Assembly (NCBI GenBank): GCA_032358165.1
Contig: JAALGY010000035.1
Location: 620,001-684,000, forward strand
DNA: 64,000 bases
Reading direction: 5' to 3'
Origin: Diplosphaera chodatii
Lineage: Eukaryota > Chlorophyta > Trebouxiophyceae > Prasiolales > Stichococcaceae
The position numbers were made by a program, and so were the translations under genes. Shown in pieces: positions 23,201-35,299 of the stretch. The notes below the pieces were generated by a model. It did not search any database and was not told the origin of the DNA. It was given only the letters and a program-made list of their open reading frames with translations. Numbering within the stretch: position 1 is the stretch's first letter; every line of letters starts with the position of its first letter.

Positions 23201-26200
23201 TAAAGGCGTACTGCGTGTGCGGCTCCATACCCCGTACCTGATGTCACCAGCATATGAAAGCCTTTTGAAGATACGTGTGAACACAAGCCCACCGTCGGCT
23301 TGCACACAGTGACATGTGGCTTGGACTGCGGTGCTGCGCGGTGCGCTGGTAGTAGAGTCAGCAGCGCAGGAGCTAGCTCAGCAAGGACTGCACATATATC
23401 AAGCCTGCAGGTGACCACCTTGGCAGAGGCTTCCTTGCCCTCGTACACGGCGTCCCAGTACACGCTCTTGGAGATCGGCTGGATCGGCTGCACCTCCCCT
23501 GGCGCTTTGCCATGCTGCCGGTCATCGTGGCTGTGGCCGTTCCCCTGCGGCTCCAGCACCAGCAGTGAGAGCTAGTAGCAGCAAGATCCGGGGTGGATTG
23601 AGCATCCACACAAACCATCAATGTTGCTGAGGAGTGTGCACCCTTGCAGCCAAAACCCAGACGACCCTTGGCGTGAGTGTGCTCTGACATCTGAGTGTGG
23701 GCACGCACCAGTGCGTACTGGTCTGCCTGATGTGCCCGCTGCTCCGCCTGCACAGCTGCCAGGTAGGCGGCGCCCAGGCACCGCTGCAGGGTGAAGCCTG
23801 TTACTGGACAGCCGCGAGTCGCTGGAGCCTGCAAAGGGATGAAATGTCCGCATCTGACTGGGAGCATGCTCAGCAGCTGCAGCCATTTGGCAATTATGAA
23901 GAGAGGTGGCATTGCAACTGTGCACTGCTTTCACATTCTCAAAATCCTATGTGCTCCGAAGAGGCGGTTGCGGCACATGCCCCACCTGCCAGCTGAGCTT
24001 CAGCATGTCGCCAGTTGCGCGTCCGTCAAGCTGCGGTGGGGCGGGTGCCCAAGGCGGCGCTGCTTCTGTCACCGCCACCACTGCACCATGCCATGTGACC
24101 AAAGCTTAGAGTCACATGGCATCGCACACCACAGCAAAGGCTTGGCTATGATGTGTCAGTAACCAGGACGAAGGTGCAGTGCATGCGGGGATCTTGCAAA
24201 GCATTGGACTCGACCAAGGCAGCGTACATGAGTCGCTGGGCAGCGACTGGCCAAAGGTGTTCACAGCAAACACCCTGAGCTCGTAGTCTGTTCCCGGTGC
24301 AAGGCCAGCAACCTGAGCGGATGCCTCTGGCGCACTAGCTGCTGTGCTGAAACCCTGCATGCATTGAAGCCCATCCAGATGAGAGAAGTGCCCAGCCGCC
24401 CTTCAGATTCCCTATAGATTCCCTATGTCAGCCAGCAACTTGCATGCTGCAACGTGGGGAAAGCATCCCTACATCAGCTGCTGCGGCAGAGGAGGAGAGC
24501 TCGCCTGATCCGGCGGCTGCAGGGCCCTGATCTCCAAGCGGTAGTTGATCACGAAGCTGCCACCGTCAAAGGCAGGGGGCTGCCACTGCACCTCCAAGGT
24601 GTCACGCGACCTGCGTGTGTGAACGCTTTTGTCAACCCCGGAGCAGCTGCACATACGCGGTGTGCTGCATGGCAAATGGCATCGCATGGTGGTGTGGCTG
24701 CACAACTCTGACGGCAGATGGCTGACCCGCACCTGAAGGCCACCTGCAGGTCTGTTGGCGGGTTGGGTGATGTCCCCGCTGTCGAAACATCCGCTGGGTA
24801 TGAGAAGCCGCCCTGCCCCGCTGCATTGTGGGCTGCCACGCGCGCTCTGTAGGTGCAGCCCGGCAGCAGCTGCCGCAGCGTGCACACCGTACCCTCGCCC
24901 TGCACTTGCAGTCAAGTTATCTGCATTGATGCGCATGGAATGCAAGGCTCTGACTGCAGTCGCTGGACTGAGACTGTGCACAACGTCACATCGTCGATGA
25001 CGAGTGGTAGGCACCTACCACTCGTCACCTGGTGGACAGCATGCCAATCGGAGCCCAGCCCGGCAGCCTGCGCCGGCTTGCTCTTGGCCTGCAGCTCCAG
25101 CGTGTACCTGCAGCAGCAACAGGCTCACCCTCTAATCCTGGATTCACCATGGTGGGATGCCTCAGTCCTGCTTCTGTACTTGTTGTCGATTGCTGTCATA
25201 GTCGTGCTGAGCCTGCTCACCCGGTCACGGCGCTGCCGCCATCATTGCTGGGCGGGCCCCACGTGAGCATCGCTGTCGTCTGGCTGGCGCCGTTCAACGA
25301 GGGCGGTGGCGGAGCCATTGGGGGCGTCGCTGCCGTGGTGGCCTCAAGCACCGCGCCATTCAGGCCCTTGCCCGCTTCGTTCATGGCGCACACCCGGAAC
25401 CTGTACACCCTCCCGCTCTGCAACAGCATGGCTGAGCAGTGTCTCAGTGTGTCACATGTACCTTGCGAGTAAGATAGTGCGCTGCCACACACTGCAGGTG
25501 AGACGCGAGGGTGCTGTGCCCGGCAACAGGAGGAAGTAGATGCAGAGGTCACCACAAGGCTGCGGGCTTCGTGCATGCGGTCCGGGCCGTAGTACTCCAC
25601 GACAAAGCCGCCACCCAGGCCATCATCCCGCTCCAGGCGATACCCACTGATCGGGTCACCATTGCATGCTGGCTCCTGCCAATGTGGCGTCATCTTTTCA
25701 GACAACGTAAGGCTTGTGCCTGACAGAGTGCTCATGATCGCAACTGCGTCTAGGGTGACGACCTCAGCAGAGCACAGCACAACATGCATGCCTGCCAATG
25801 TAGGGCGATCGAGTCGGTGGTCGACTCCACAGCCACGAGACCATGCGGCGGGTCGGGCACGCTGGCCGAGGCCGAGAAGGCCACTGGCTTGCTCCACTCG
25901 CTCTCGCCGACCTCGTTGAACACCTGCAAATGTGAGGAATATCATTTCACATGACGGCAACCAAACGGCCTTTATGGTGTGCATTGTGGCAGCGCATCAC
26001 CCAAGACCACTCGTTGGCGCAGCTCTGCAGCCCGACCTTGAACTTGACTGCGACTCTGGTGCCCGGGCGCAGCGAAGTCAACTTGTGGCTGTTGTCAGGG
26101 CCATCGCACAGCAGCTCCCACTCCTGCACATACCATGCGTAGGGTCGTTGACAGCTATGTTGTGGCAGACACCCTGCAGCACAGCGGCACACCACCACCC

Positions 26201-27477
26201 GTGTACAGGCTGGTCAGCAAGTCACAATCGATGTGAACAATTGGTTGAGCAAAGCGTTGCCGGCATCGAGAACACGCGTACCGCAGCTGCGTCCAGACTG
26301 CTGCCATTGCCGGGCCGCATCGCCAGGGCCTGGTAGCGGGTGATGGGGCGGCCGCCCGTTTCTGCAGGCTCCGGCCACTTGAACTGCAGCACCACACGTG
26401 TCCGGACGCTGCCCCTTGCATTGATCACCCTGCCATTGATGCCAGTCCCGACACGGATGGTCCAGCTCGGCTGATGCCGTGCTGTCGACCGCAGGCATTT
26501 CCAGCAATGATCGGAGGGGATTCAGCCTTCCAGACGCATGCTGCTGGCACTGCTGACGCACTCGCTGTCACCTTCAGGAAGTTCCGGCCACGGCCGACGA
26601 GGCGTGCGGGATCAGGCAGCTCCGGCGGCGTTGGCACTGTCGCAAAGCGCGCTTCTGGTGACGGCTGTTGCGGGGGGATTTCACCATAGAAAGGTGTTGG
26701 CACTGGTTGCACCACCACTGTGAATGCATATGTGCGGCCTGGCCGCAGATTGCAGACCTGCAGCAGGTGGGGTCGGAAAGTAACAGCAGCAACTTTGGCG
26801 GCAACGATAGCAGCGAACATCGGTTTTTGAAACCAAAAGCTCAACGAATTTTGACTCCAACCTCAGCAGATGCTGTGGCGTCTTGATACACCTTGACCCA
26901 GGCGTCCTCGCGCAGTGGCAGTTCCTCACCGCTTTTCTTGTGCTGCACCTGCAACATGCATCCGAACTATGATCTTTGCAGCACCATACGCAGGAGCTGG
27001 AGGATGCGCAGCATGTGTTACACAGGCATCTCGGGGCATGCACACCTCCTGCATCTGCAGTGCGTAGGTGATGGCGCACGGCGGCGCGCTGGCGCCCGGC
27101 GGCACCGTGCCAGTCAGACCTGTCTGCCGCTGCGCTTCCCAGAACAGCCGGATCGAGTGCGTGCCCACGATGTCCAGAATTGGCTTGGTGGCAGGCGAGA
27201 ACAGTGGCACTGGCGGCGGGGGCGGAGGTGATGGACAGGCCTCTGATGCATCGTCATTAGACCCTGCTGCATCCGTGACTGCACCACCTCGGCCCGCTGA
27301 CCCGTGGGCGCTGTCGGTGGCCAAATGGGGAGCATCTGCACTTGCATTTGCCTGTTGCAGTTGCGCCTTGGACGGCACTGCAGCCGGAGAGACATGCGCG
27401 ATGGGATCGTACGGTGCAGGCTTGCCAGAGGCATCGCCGAACATCTTGTCGTATCGAAATGGCTTGGTCTGCGACAT
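20270..27477 (-). CDS. Multi fibronectin type III protein with C-terminal transmembrane anchor (FNDC3-like layout)
   Basis: Starts at ATG 27477 (MSQTKPFRYDKMFGDASGKP) and ends at the TGA at 20270. After a Pro-rich N-terminal region come about eight or nine FN3 modules, seen as repeated pieces: DTLEVQWQPPAFDGGSFV, LPGCTYRARVAAHNAAGQGG, GLAPGTDYELRVFAVNTFGQ, GRVYRFRVCAMNEAGKGLNG, MEPHTQYAFRVRAASDAGAG, GALHVTWHPPATDHGA and RSIGAGGAGHGVWSTAATVQ. The C-terminus carries a basic, Arg/Lys-rich stretch, WLRRQYKQHRGLLQ, then a hydrophobic helix (TVLAVVAFALAVLVYN) and a short tail, so the protein looks tail-anchored with the FN3 array in the cytosol. Animal FNDC3A/B have the same layout. Exon joins between modules were not all worked out. 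Function unknown; likely a protein-binding scaffold on a membrane. Confidence 0.85.
24405..24426. repeat. 11-bp direct tandem repeat
   Basis: AGATTCCCTAT twice in a row in an intron of the FN3 gene. Probably replication slippage. Confidence 0.85.
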
Positions 27478-28016
27478 GCTGCCTGTGTGTTTTGACTCTC
27501 AAGTGCACATCAGATCAGATCAGGACAATTTGAGTGTGTACAATGCATGTCGTATGCTGCTCGTGAACGTGCAACGTGCTACATGGACTCCAGATTGCAT
27601 CCTTTGATACTCAACGCGACGATCAGAGCGCACAAGTGTGATCGATGAGGACGTTTACAAGGCACCTGGATTCCTAGAATCAGTCATGCTTGCAGGGCTT
27701 TCATGACCCAATGACCTGTGTGCAGTGTCCGACTTCACTGCAGTGCCAACTTCCACTTTGCGGCACATTGCGATAGACAATTGCACGTGGTCCGCTGTTG
27801 CATCGACAGCCCAACAGCGAGTGCGTGATTGACGGTGCCCTGTGCAGTGTGCAGCAACGCTGCTGGCACAGTACGAGGGCTCAACGGTCCTCTGCCGCGT
27901 TGCTGCGCAGCTGGCGAACTGCTGTCTCCTGCTTGTCTTAAGACTGCTGGCAGTCCTTTGTGACAGCTGCGGCGGCGCCCAGCTGCGCGCACAGTCACAC
28001 TGGAAGGACCCCAACT
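27478..28016. promoter_or_regulatory. Divergent intergenic region, FN3 protein (-) / RING-H2 (+)
   Basis: About 540 bp between the two ATGs, so both promoters lie here. I see no clear TATA box or repeated motif. Confidence 0.45.
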
Positions 28017-30419
28017 ATGAGTCGAGACAGGGCTCCTGTCGTTGACCTTTGCTGCTCGCCGTCGCCGGGCCCTGCCGCCAAGCGGCCCAGAACGGAACGC
28101 AAGGTGCGAGCGCATGTTTAGGCGACGTGTTTGGCTCCACTCGGCTGCTGGGTCGGCTGGGTCAACTCGCTCTTGGCCAACAGTGGCACTACGAGGATGC
28201 CCGCTGAGCTGTTTGCATTGGACCTTCTCATGCTGGCGAGCATGCAGCGTTCCTGCAACTGGTCCACGCATGTTGAGCCTGTCTTGAGGCATGTATGTGC
28301 TGTGGAGACGGTTCCTGTCGTGGCAATCCCTCTCACCCTCCAGTCTACTCAGCAAGGTTGCCTGGGTCTCCTCGCAGGGCGGGGGCCCGAGGGTCAGGGA
28401 CATGCACGACGAGATCGTTGACCTCAGCCTGATGGACAGCCCGGACTCAGGTGACCACCGGGCTTGTGTGTGGTACTGCCCCATAGTGCATGTGACGCAT
28501 GCATGCAGCCACAGACAAGGTACACACGTTTCCTCAATCGCCGAGTTTGGTCCGTCCGCTGACGTCAGGCGCTGAGCAGCGGGGGCACAGCCAGCTGGCG
28601 GAGGGCCAGGCGGAACATAACCACAGGCTGTGGGGCGAGCTGCCGTCAGCAGAAGCGGGGTGCGACGCAAGCCAGGCAGACAACGGCGGGCAGCAGCTGT
28701 CGCCGGCGCGTGCCAGGCGCAGCCGCAGGCCGTACGCGCTGCCGCCGATGGCGGCTTCCGCCCCCCCGGCGCAGCAGCCGCAGCGGGCGGCGCACCGGCA
28801 GTGGCACCTCCCGCGCCCGCGCAAACTCGAGGACGAGGAGGATGGCCTGTCGGACGATGAGCTCATCCTGCTGGGCAGCCGGTGAGTGTGCATCACACAG
28901 TGTGTGCAAGCGTGCATGCATGCTGCTGATGGAAGCGACGCTGCAGTTGTCTGCCATGCTACGCTATATAGATCTGGTCGTCGTGTCTCCAATTGTGCAG
29001 GGATGCAGAAACTGCCGAAGCAGCCGCGCCGCAGCGTGCTGCCCCGAACAGCCGGCGGCGCCAGTACATGCCGCCACAGCAGCTGCTGGCTGGTGCTGCG
29101 CCGCCGCCCCCGGGCTCCCCGCCCCGCGCCAGCTTCGCAGCAGGTGAACTCAACACGGCCAGTGCCAGGGAGTGCGCTTGTGAAGGTCATTGCGTCCTTG
29201 ACCTGTGCATCATGCAGCCAACCCTTGGCCCTTCAATCAGCCTGCACTGACAGACGCTGCTGCCCTTGCACACGATGCAGACCACCTGGGCCGCCGCTTT
29301 GGGTCTCTGCATGCGCACAAGGCGCAGCAGGACGCCGACCTGGCGCGCCGGCTGCAGGCGCAGGAGCAGATCGCCATGGCCCGCGAACGGCAGCGCGCCA
29401 GGTGCATCTCGATTAATTGGTTTTGATGCTTGCCATCTGATGGCGGAGCATGACATGGCTGGTGCGGGTGTGGCCTGCGTCTCCTGATCATCTGCACCGC
29501 GTCTGTGCGCTGCAGGTTCCAGGCACAGCAGCAGCAGGTGCAGCAGGCGTACATGCAGCGGCACATGGAGCAGCTGGCCAGCCTGGAGGTCGCGGCGGCG
29601 GAAGCAGCCGCTGCGGCGGGAAGCAGCGGTCACCAGCACGGCGGCCGTGGCGGCCTGGGCAACTGGTCAGACGGCGGCAGCAACGACGACGAGGACGACC
29701 CGTGGAGCAATGCCGCCGACGACCCAATGTTTGGCACTCACCCGCCCTGGGCCGTGTTCGGCAGCGAGGACGCCTCTCCGCCACGGCGGGGCGGCCGCGC
29801 CGCGCGCCGCTCATACACCCATCAGCGATCTGGCCCCAGGGGCAGTAGGCAGCGCCAGGACTGGGGCGGCAGCGGCGGCAGCGCCTCCTCGCTGGCGGAC
29901 GCCATGCTCGGCATGCTCAGCGAGACAGGCTCCTGGGGAGGCGTGCACATGGGTGGTGGGCCGGGCGTCGGCCACCTGCACATGCAGCCGCAGACAGGCC
30001 TGGGCGGCCGTGACTACAGCTCTATGGGCGGCGCCCTCGCAGCAATGCGCGCCGCCATGTCTGGCCTCACAGCACAGTCGCGGCTGCCGCCGTCCATGCT
30101 GTTTTCGGACCGTGACTTTACGGCAGATGACTACGAGGCACTGCTCGCCCTGGACGAGGGCATTGACAACCGCAAAGGCGCGTCCAAGGAGGTCATTGAG
30201 GCCATACCGACCGTGACGGTGGGCGGCAAGGGCGGTGGCCTGACGCCTGACGACGACCCGCGCTGCTGCATCTGCCTGGCCGACTACGCGTCCGGCGCCA
30301 CCCTGCGCAAGCTGCCCTGCAGCCACCAGTTCCACAAGGCATGCCTGGACACCTGGCTGGCACAGAAGGCGACCTGCCCCATTTGCCAGGCAGCCGCAGC
30401 TGCAGGTGGCAGCACGTGA
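28017..30419 (+). CDS. RING-H2 finger E3 ubiquitin ligase
   Basis: Six exons (28017-28103, 28378-28450, 28569-28881, 29001-29143, 29218-29401, 29516-30419) join to 567 codons with consistent phases. A basic N-terminus (AAKRPRTERK) resembles a nuclear signal. It is followed by an acidic motif (IVDLSLMDSPDS), a Gln/Arg-rich helical region (ADLARRLQAQEQIAMARERQ), and a long Gly/Ser/Asp-rich linker. The C-terminus has a complete RING-H2: Cys pair in CCICLADY, Cys-x-His-x2-His-x2-Cys in LPCSHQFHKACLDTWL, and the final pair in CPIC. The protein ends 10 residues after the RING. As in other RING-H2 proteins it should bring an E2 enzyme to a substrate; the substrate is unknown. Confidence 0.92.
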
Positions 30420-31090
30420 GTGGCACAACAGCATTGGCAGGTGGTGATAGCATGGCAATATGGTGTGAGGAAAGGTGCTTACTGGTAAGCTGCAACCAGG
30501 TGGCCGGGATTAGAAACATTGGAAACGTTGTGCTAGCATCGGCAACAGGTCACTCTGTTCGCTTGCTCAAGCGTAGCTGTGCAGCTGCTTTCCTGTTGGT
30601 TTGTAGAACATGACCGCTGGCTTTTCAGGCACCGCAATTGCTAGCGCTTCATTATATAAGATAGGGGACTAGGGAAGCTTGCATTGCTGATATACAGCCA
30701 CTGTGTTCACTGAGTGATGTTATGGTGCGATAGCATATGGTACCTGCAGCTGTTTCATGATGCGGTATCATCCTGCTGGAAGTGCAGGTTGTCAAGGTCC
30801 CACGCATGTGTATGTTGTGCAAGTCACGAGAGCTGCTCTAGGCTGCTGCGGGTAATCTGCTCATTCTCATCAGCAGGCGCTGCAAAATGCTGTATGGACC
30901 AAACACCGCATTATTAGGAGCTTGGGAGGATCCAGGAGGGGAGGTATGAAGGCATTTGTGCGCCCTGAGGGTTGAAAGGGGAATAATCGGCGGCCAATCT
31001 TGTGCAATGCTGGCGGTTCGAGGCACGCTCGGAAGTCTCACCTGCCAACGATGCAACGTTGCTTCACATCGCACCGCACGGAAGCTGAGC
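30420..31090. other. Intergenic region between RING-H2 and SET genes
   Basis: About 670 bp holding the RING-H2 3' UTR and the promoter of the SET gene. An in-frame ATG at 31007 could extend the SET protein by 28 residues. Nothing else stands out. Confidence 0.4.
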
Positions 31091-34000
31091 ATGGATGTTG
31101 TCGAGGTGGAAAGCAGGGGTCCAGGTGACAGGTACAAGGTTCCTGCACAAGACGCCCAACGGCTTGCTCCGGTGGTCAAGCGGGAGCAACCGGATCATGC
31201 TCCGGTCGTCAAGCGAGAGCACGATCCGAATCGGCATGACATAGACCGTGTCGTGCGGAGACAGCAAGCCTACCCGGCTGCGGGAGACGCAGGTGATCAC
31301 AAGCGAGCATGGTACGTCAACATCGCCACCTTGGTGGTGGTGTCACCAGCCACTTCAGCATCCGATGATGAATGTCTACAACATGCAGTTGACCAGGCGA
31401 TTGTAGTACACGCCAGCGATTCCGAGGATGATACGCAGCCGCAGCAGGCAATGCCTCAAGTACAGCAGCCTCCACCACAGCCGCGCCTTGGCAACATAGA
31501 ACGTGCTACCCAGCTCCAACCCAGCGGCAGAGACGACCAGGGCACCAGGCTGGATGCTGCCACACAGCATGCCTCCGAAGTGCTGGCCCTACGCCGCACA
31601 GAATGGTATGTAGAAGACAGCAGCGACACAGATGACGACTCGACTGCTGCGGACGATGATGCGAATGATGACGCTGTGCACCATGTGAGCACTGTTAGTG
31701 CGGCAGTCCTAAGCTCCCCACGAATACAAGCAGAGGGTAAACCTGCTGCACAGTATTGCTGCTGCTTCTGTTGAGCGAGGGTTACAAGATCAGACACAAC
31801 TTCCTGACACTCCTCATCCGACATGCATGCAGGCCTCAGAGCGAGCATACACGGTGCAGCGCAACATCACCATGAAGCGTCCACTGAAGCTGGGCAGACA
31901 GCAGGCGCTCACGATGTTCCCTCACAAGATGCGGCCGCAGCGAGAGGTGGTCAGGCCAGATGCATGCCCGCACTTCAGAGCGGTCTTCAAGACAAATGCC
32001 GGCCTGCGCTTCAGGGTGGATATGACGAAGCTCAAGCGGCAGCCCGGCACCCTGACAGCCTCCGGCCGTGGGTGGCTGGCGATGCGCGATGCCCTGGGGC
32101 TCGAGCCTGGCGCCCGGGTTGAGCTGACTGGGCAGCCGGGCGATGCAGAGATCTGGATCCGGGTGGTTGATCGCCCTGGCAGCAGCGGCATGAGCAGTGG
32201 TGCTGCACAGCCAGCAGCAGGCAATGCGGCCAACAGTGGCGCAGCCGCAAGCACGGCTGAGCAGCAGCTGCGGCTGGAGGGCGCCATAGGTCGCCGCCTG
32301 GCTGTCTACTGGTCCGATGATGAGACACACTACCCAGGCACCATCACCGCCTTCGATGCAGCCAAGGTAGGTTCCCTCACTCTAGCACGCACGGGAATGA
32401 TGGTGGCTATCCTTGAAATGATGTTATAAGGTCTGTCCTGCGCAGGATGCATAGTGCGCTTAGGCAGCGCAGATTAAATTCTTAGGGCAGACTGACTGAG
32501 CAGGCTGCCCTTGCACACCAGGGCAAGCACCACGTTGCGTACGATGACCGCGACAACGAAGACGAGAACCTGCTTGACGATGGGGCGGTATGGCAGTTCA
32601 TTGATGCACCAGTGCCACCACTGATGAAGGACCGAGTTCAGGCAAGCATGCTGCACACAGTATATAGATAACCAGGCCAGCATACATCAGCTGACTAAGA
32701 CCTGACATCTGGACAAACCCAACGAAGCCTCATGAACACTTGGCTGCAGTGCGCAATCAAGGAAAGGGACAGACCAACTGCCCGCAAACTGTGCACACCG
32801 CAGCAGCAGCCAGGCCCCAAACCGCCTGCCAAAAGGAAGCGGCGTGCGGCTGTTCCGCCCTCACGCCAGCGACCATCGAAGCAGGCAACGGCAGCGGCTG
32901 CGGCTATGGCACCAGCAGGTTGGGCTATCGATAAAGACACCAGCACATCTGTTGGACAGCAGCCAGATGCAGCGGCTGCTGCGCGTGGCGGCACACCTGC
33001 ACCCACCGCCGCGGGGCCTGCCACTAGGGCGGCACTCCACCTGCCGGCTGATGCCTCGGCTCCCGCTGAAGCTGACAATACCGCTGCTGGCCCTGCTGAC
33101 ATGCCAGATGCAGCTCCTGCTGGTGGTGCTGGTCTGCCCACTGCCGCCCCTGACACTTCCCCGGCGCCCAGGACAGCAGCAGCAGCTGCCGCTGCCACAG
33201 GTGTTGCTGGATCTCTTGCCACGCTAAAGTATGCCAACAGCGTGATCTTTCTGTGGACACGTGGCGTATCTCTGCCGGAGCGAGTGTTTGGACGGAGAAG
33301 GGCCCAATCACCCTGACAGCAGGCCAGCTATAACTGCCAAGCCGGCCCCTAAACTGTTACCTTATTGATGCAGGCGAGAACACAGACTCCACTGCTAACA
33401 AGAGCCTGGAGCGCCCTGCACACCGTGCAGCTGTGAAGCCAGCATCATCTGGCAGCCCAGGTGATCCAGCATGAGAGTACTCGCTGTGTTGCCGCCGTAT
33501 GTAGGATACACCCAGCAAGGCCAGCGCCCGGTTGACGGCTGGCCGACTGGTGACACTGTCTTGGTTGCAGGCATCGATTTGAGCGCTGTGATTGCAAAGG
33601 AGCCACTTGTGTTCCTGCACATCAACACCGAGCTCACCCCATGGTATCAGGTAAGTCCACTGCCGTAGGCTGCCTCCAGGCAGACTGTGCTCGTGTGTAT
33701 GTTACTCACGACACATGCCACAGAGCAGCGTCTGTCATCAGCACCCTGCACACAGTGGAAACAGATGCGCTGCTGCTTTGAGCCTTGCATGTTGACATCT
33801 GCCAACTGCGCCCTGGATCAGGAGTCGCAGGAGACTGCAGAGTCTGTGGTGCTCGGCAAGACTGGAGCGGGCACGAGGGCAACTGGAATGGCTATTGGTG
33901 CCGCTGCTGTGGACCCACCCCGTGGCAGCACAAGCGCCGTACTCAAGGTGCTGCTTTCGGTTCGGCTTCGTAGCAATGGAGGTCATGCTTCCTATCCAGG

Positions 34001-34729
34001 ATGGCTGGTATTCGTTGCCTGAATGCTGCAGTGTTGAAGGCGCTTGCTGCAGGGCAGAGCCCAGTTCCGCTTCTGGGGTTCCGAGTGGACCGGTGCTGCA
34101 GGCACCCGCTGCTCCAAGGTCGTAGCCCTGGAGCCGATCCCGGCTGGCATGTTTGTCTTCGAGGGAGTCGGTGAGGGCTACTGTACAGTGGCCACGCAGT
34201 CCCACTTTCAGACCAGTGTTTGGCACCATGATCAGGGCCAAGACGCTCAAGCAACATGATCTGTTTGTGGTCGTTCAGTTGGCTGCATGCCACGGCATAG
34301 CCGCCGGCGTATGCACCTCCATATGCGGGTCTGATACTCTCACGATGACCCCGAACAGGCAGGTATCTGATGGGCGACGATGGCCTCGACCTCCGTGACA
34401 GCCGCTACACCTTGCCTCTGGACACCTGCATCTCTACGAAGCAGGGCATCGTGTGGGCAATCGAGTGCAGCAGCAGTGGCAACATCAGCAGGCAAGAACG
34501 GTGTTTGCACAAGAATGTGCATGTGAACAGTGTAGCAGTTGTGTTCGTCGTACTACCATTGCGTAGACGCACACTTAATTCACTGGTCATGTGTACACTG
34601 CCTGCTCGCAGATTGGTCAGCCGGGCAAGCAGTGGCAATCCCGCCAACCTGCGCACCTGCACCTTTGGCGTCCGTCTCCTCTTTCAGGCCATGCGGGACA
34701 TTGAGAAGAATCAAGAGCTGCTGTGGTGA
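31091..34729 (+). CDS. SETDB/SUV39-related protein: possible B3-like region, Tudor-like domain, pre-SET and SET remnant
   Basis: Ten exons (31091-31736, 31840-32366, 32522-32641, 32750-33200, 33374-33460, 33571-33650, 33756-33947, 34053-34170, 34359-34491, 34612-34729) join to 823 codons with consistent phases. In order: an acidic, Lys/Arg-dotted N-terminus; a basic region at about 31905-32180 that could be a B3-like DNA-binding fold (GRGWLAMRDALGLEPGARVE); a Tudor-like domain (GRRLAVYWSDDETHYPGTIT ... HHVAYDDRDNEDENLLDDGA); a Pro/Ala linker; a pre-SET lead-in (GIDLSAVIAKEPL); then SET pieces (FRFWGSEWTGAAGTRCSK, IPAGMFVFEGVG, YTLPLDTC, SGNISR, FQAMRDIEKNQELLW). The usual NHxCxPN motif and final Tyr are missing and the pre-SET cysteines are few, so methyltransferase activity is doubtful. 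The start at 31091 is a choice over 31007. Confidence 0.75.
32642..32643 (+). other. GC splice donor in the SET gene
   Basis: The Tudor exon ends ...DRVQ (CAG) and the intron begins GCAAGC. The acceptor at 32749 continues in phase 0 into the linker exon (CAIKERDRPTARK). Confidence 0.75.
34492..34493 (+). other. GC splice donor in the SET gene
   Basis: ...SGNISR: exon ends CAG and the intron begins GCAAGA; the acceptor at 34611 keeps phase. The 120-bp intron is itself open in frame, so retention cannot be excluded. Confidence 0.6.
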
Positions 34730-35299
34730 ACCAGTATCCGGCTGAATGCCATGGCCCAACAGCATGTGCTGGCACTCATCAGTGGCAGGGCCGAGCTTTG
34801 GACCAGCTGCACTCTGAGGCGTGGCATTTGGTCACAAGCGTTGTGTGGTAACAATTGTCAGCAGGCTACGCACTGTTTCATTGGCGCACGTACGTGCTCA
34901 GGACGCGTCCTGAGCGCATGTACGACCAGGGCAGCAAAACTGCATGGCTGGCTGCATCGCATGCTGCCGCGTCAGGGTTTCACCAAACTGACAGAATGAG
35001 CTCAATTTGCCGGATCTCCAGGTTTGACAACAACAGAGTGTGGCTGTCATGCCGCCGATTGTTGCGCGGCATCATGAAACGGCCAAACAGGGTTTGGGCA
35101 ACCTGCATGACTAAACGCTGTCATCACCCTGCTGACGTGCTCACCAACTTCATTCTTTGCATCTTGCGCGCCGTTGTTGGTCTGGCAGTAGTCTTGGACC
35201 TCGTTTGTAACTGTCTCTGTCTGCACAAAGGTTGCACCAGGCAGCTTGAGGGCGCCTTTTGGCCACACAAAAACGACGCTGTTGGTGTAGCTGGTGCAA
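34730..35299. other. Intergenic region before acyl-CoA oxidase
   Basis: 570 bp between two plus-strand genes. A TGTAA at 35206-35210 could end the SET transcript, though it would leave under 100 bp for the next promoter. A 152-residue ORF here has no family features and I reject it. Confidence 0.35.

Noticed and set aside
27735..28670. 311-aa minus-strand ORF
   Set aside because: Covers the first exons and introns of the RING-H2 gene in antisense, with no recognisable domain.
33785..33973. Cysteine-rich alternative frame (DCRVCGARQDW...WCRCCGP) in the SET gene
   Set aside because: It looks like a pre-SET zinc cluster, but its phase does not join the flanking exons, while the other frame does. 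A frameshift or sequencing error is possible, so I note it here and keep the in-phase model.
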